Shown here piece after piece: positions 5,327 through 6,746 of a DNA stretch of 6,746 bases. A program made the position numbers and the translations under genes. Location: positions 1-6,746 of the forward strand of contig JASHTQ010000546.1 of NCBI GenBank assembly GCA_030040475.1. Direction: 5' to 3'. Within the stretch, counting starts at the first letter, position 1, and every line of letters starts with the position of its first letter. The DNA comes from Streptosporangiaceae bacterium. Lineage in GTDB: Bacteria; Actinomycetota; Actinomycetes; Streptosporangiales; Streptosporangiaceae. The notes below the pieces were generated by a model. That model was given only the letters and a program-made list of their open reading frames with translations. It was not told where the DNA came from and made no database searches.

Positions 5327-5332
5327 TACGGT
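5327..5332 (+). promoter_or_regulatory. -10-like box for a leaderless propeller-protein mRNA
   Basis: TACGGT fits TAnnnT and is followed by exactly 6 bases and then the GTG at 5339, the same geometry as at yjbQ. No good -35 box was found at normal spacing. The GGTGGTGGT before the GTG is at best a weak Shine-Dalgarno. Confidence 0.35.
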
Positions 5333-5338
5333 GGTGGT

Positions 5339-6746
5339 GTGAGGCAGCACCCGGAACGCAGCGTCCCCAGGCGCACGCGCCGGCGGGCCATGCAGCGCCG
5401 GATCGCCCGGATGCGCCGCCGCGCCGCGCGCGGGTATCTCGGCCGGATCAGCCTCGGCACGGCCGCGGCCTCGCCCAGGCTGCGGCGCTGGGTACTGGCC
5501 GCGGCGCTGCTCGGCGTCGTCTTGCTGCCCTATCCGATCCAGGGCGCGATCGCGGGCGCGCCCGCGGCGGGATGCCGGTCCGGCTGCCGGGCGGGAGACG
5601 TGCAGAGCATGGTCAGGTGGAGCAGGCCGCTGCCGGGCTCGTGGCAGGTGGTCTCCGGGCTGACCGGCACGGTGCCGCGCTCGGGGCTGGCCTACGTATC
5701 GGTCGGGCACGGCGTCGCCGCCGTCGGCGCGGGACTGACCCTCCACGCCTACTCCGCCGCATCCGGCGCGCCGCTGTGGAACCTGACGCTGACCGGGTTC
5801 CCGGCCGGCGCGGCCATCGTGTCGGTGCGGACCTGGCCGGGCGAGGTCACCGCCGGCGTCGTCTACTCGGGTTCCAAGCGCACCGAGGTGGTGGTGCCCG
5901 ACTGGGCCGCCGTTCAGCCCGGCCGGGACGCGAGGTTCCCCGCGTCCGCCTTCGGCGGTGCGGTGGCGGGCGGGCCGACGTACACGGTCATCGTCGGGAC
6001 CACGGCGGTGACCAGCTACGACAACCAGACCGGACAGGTCCGCTGGCGGCTGCCCACCGGCCCGGTGCCGCAGGCCTGGCGCACCGACGGCAACTGGCTG
6101 TACGTGGCCGAGTCCAGCGGCGGGTTCGTCGGCTCGGCCCCGGTCACCGCGCTGCGCAAGATCAACATGGTGACCGGCACGGAGTACGTCGTCCAGCCGA
6201 TCGAGGGACTCTCGTTCCAGGGCACGCTCAGCGCGGCGTACGACGGCGTGGTGCTGTTCTCCACGGCGGCCGGCGTCGCCGCGTACGACGGCACCACGGG
6301 CGCCTGGCTGTGGTCGATCCCCGGTGCCGTGCCCGAAGGCTACGACCCCGCGCAGCAGCGCATCTACCTGACCACGGGGTCCAACCTCATCGGCGTGAAC
6401 CCGCAGACGGGCCAGATCAGGGCGACCGTCTCGGGCTCGGCGGTCAGCGGCTCGGCGGGCATGTACGCGGTCAGGGACGGGGTGGCGCTCGGGCTCGACC
6501 AGGGCGCGGGCGGGGACGCCTGGGGCTACGACATCGCCGCGCAGCGGGTCATCCTGGCCGCCAGCGGGCTGCCGTGGCCGCACTATTTCGTCGACCTCGG
6601 CGACGTCGGCGGCAGCACCGACCCGGCCACCGACACGGTGATCATCGCGGCCTGCGCCAGGCTCGCCCCGAGCTCGGCGGCCAGCCCGAGCCCGTCCCCG
6701 TCGCTGACCTCCCCGGCCACCACGCCGGCGCCCGATACGTCGCCGG
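5339..6746 (+). CDS. Membrane-anchored PQQ-like beta-propeller protein, partial, open at right edge
   Basis: An uninterrupted frame of 469 codons leaves the window without a stop. Residues 1-50 are an Arg-rich cytoplasmic head, one hydrophobic segment (about 51-73, WVLAAALLGVVLLPYP onward) is a likely signal anchor, and the rest should be outside the membrane. The outer part has PQQ/quinoprotein-like blade motifs: HAYSAASGAPLW (136-147), TSYDNQTGQVRW (225-236), RKINMVTGTEYV (273-284), AAYDGTTGAWLW (314-325) and IGVNPQTGQIRA (351-362). From about 444 it becomes Ser/Pro/Thr-rich, a linker or wall-spanning tail. No residues for real PQQ catalysis were recognised, so a structural or binding role is more likely than dehydrogenase activity. 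GTG 5339 is the first start after an in-frame TAA at 5318; ATG 5390 is an alternative with no ribosome binding site. The strand is supported by codon-level sense (propeller repeats), while the opposite-strand frame is a shadow. Confidence 0.85.
   Translation, partial: MRQHPERSVPRRTRRRAMQRRIARMRRRAARGYLGRISLGTAAASPRLRRWVLAAALLGVVLLPYPIQGAIAGAPAAGCRSGCRAGDVQSMVRWSRPLPGSWQVVSGLTGTVPRSGLAYVSVGHGVAAVGAGLTLHAYSAASGAPLWNLTLTGFPAGAAIVSVRTWPGEVTAGVVYSGSKRTEVVVPDWAAVQPGRDARFPASAFGGAVAGGPTYTVIVGTTAVTSYDNQTGQVRWRLPTGPVPQAWRTDGNWLYVAESSGGFVGSAPVTALRKINMVTGTEYVVQPIEGLSFQGTLSAAYDGVVLFSTAAGVAAYDGTTGAWLWSIPGAVPEGYDPAQQRIYLTTGSNLIGVNPQTGQIRATVSGSAVSGSAGMYAVRDGVALGLDQGAGGDAWGYDIAAQRVILAASGLPWPHYFVDLGDVGGSTDPATDTVIIAACARLAPSSAASPSPSPSLTSPATTPAPDTSP

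Noticed and set aside
5564..5577. Lipobox-like AAGC at residues 76-79 of the propeller protein
   Set aside because: The Cys follows a 50-residue cytoplasmic head and a full membrane segment, whereas lipoprotein signals have a short n-region. A signal anchor fits better. The second Cys at 83 suggests a disulfide instead.
5252..6583. 443-codon minus-strand frame opposite the propeller gene
   Set aside because: Low-complexity Arg/Gly/Ala product. The plus strand shows repeated propeller blade motifs and a membrane anchor, which a shadow would not.

Overview
The window is very GC-rich, with C or G at nearly every third codon position and GTG used as a start. Its genes are those of a high-GC actinobacterium (Streptosporangiales- or Streptomyces-like). 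It reads as ordinary chromosome: no transposase, integrase, phage gene, CRISPR array, tRNA or rRNA is visible. Genus and species cannot be named from this sequence.

Left part (1-3446, all minus strand). Read in the direction of transcription, this is yjbQ, then cobU, a 302-base gap, then a PfkB-family sugar or nucleoside kinase and a short-chain dehydrogenase (SDR) that runs off the left edge. yjbQ and cobU share one base of a TGATG stop/start, so they are almost certainly translationally coupled. YjbQ is a small conserved protein annotated as a secondary thiamine-phosphate synthase. CobU is the bifunctional kinase/guanylyltransferase of cobalamin nucleotide-loop assembly, here fused behind an N-terminal domain that looks like a decayed metallo-beta-lactamase fold. 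The kinase and SDR genes are 4 bases apart and probably make a separate carbohydrate-type catabolic or salvage unit. The 302-base gap holds three inverted repeats but no gene.

Middle (3447-4721). Divergent from yjbQ is a one-component regulator with an XRE-type helix-turn-helix and a C-terminal periplasmic-binding-protein-like domain of the molybdate-binding kind. The 134-base divergent gap carries a -10-like box exactly placed for a leaderless yjbQ mRNA and an ideal ribosome binding site for the regulator. The regulator converges on a phosphatidylethanolamine-binding-protein (YbhB/YbcL) gene with only 10 bases between stop codons.

Right part (4719-6746). The PEBP gene (minus) is divergent from a long plus-strand gene, open at the right edge. 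That gene encodes an Arg-rich cytoplasmic head, one transmembrane anchor, a PQQ/WD-like beta-propeller and a Ser/Pro/Thr-rich tail. A palindrome lies between these two genes.

I see no convincing undescribed multi-gene system. The points most worth a second look are the architecture of the CobU fusion (a possible internal start beside an A-rich patch, and an in-frame 18-bp tandem repeat), the hairpin cluster between cobU and the kinase, the apparent CTG start of the SDR, and the regulator sitting next to yjbQ-cobU.
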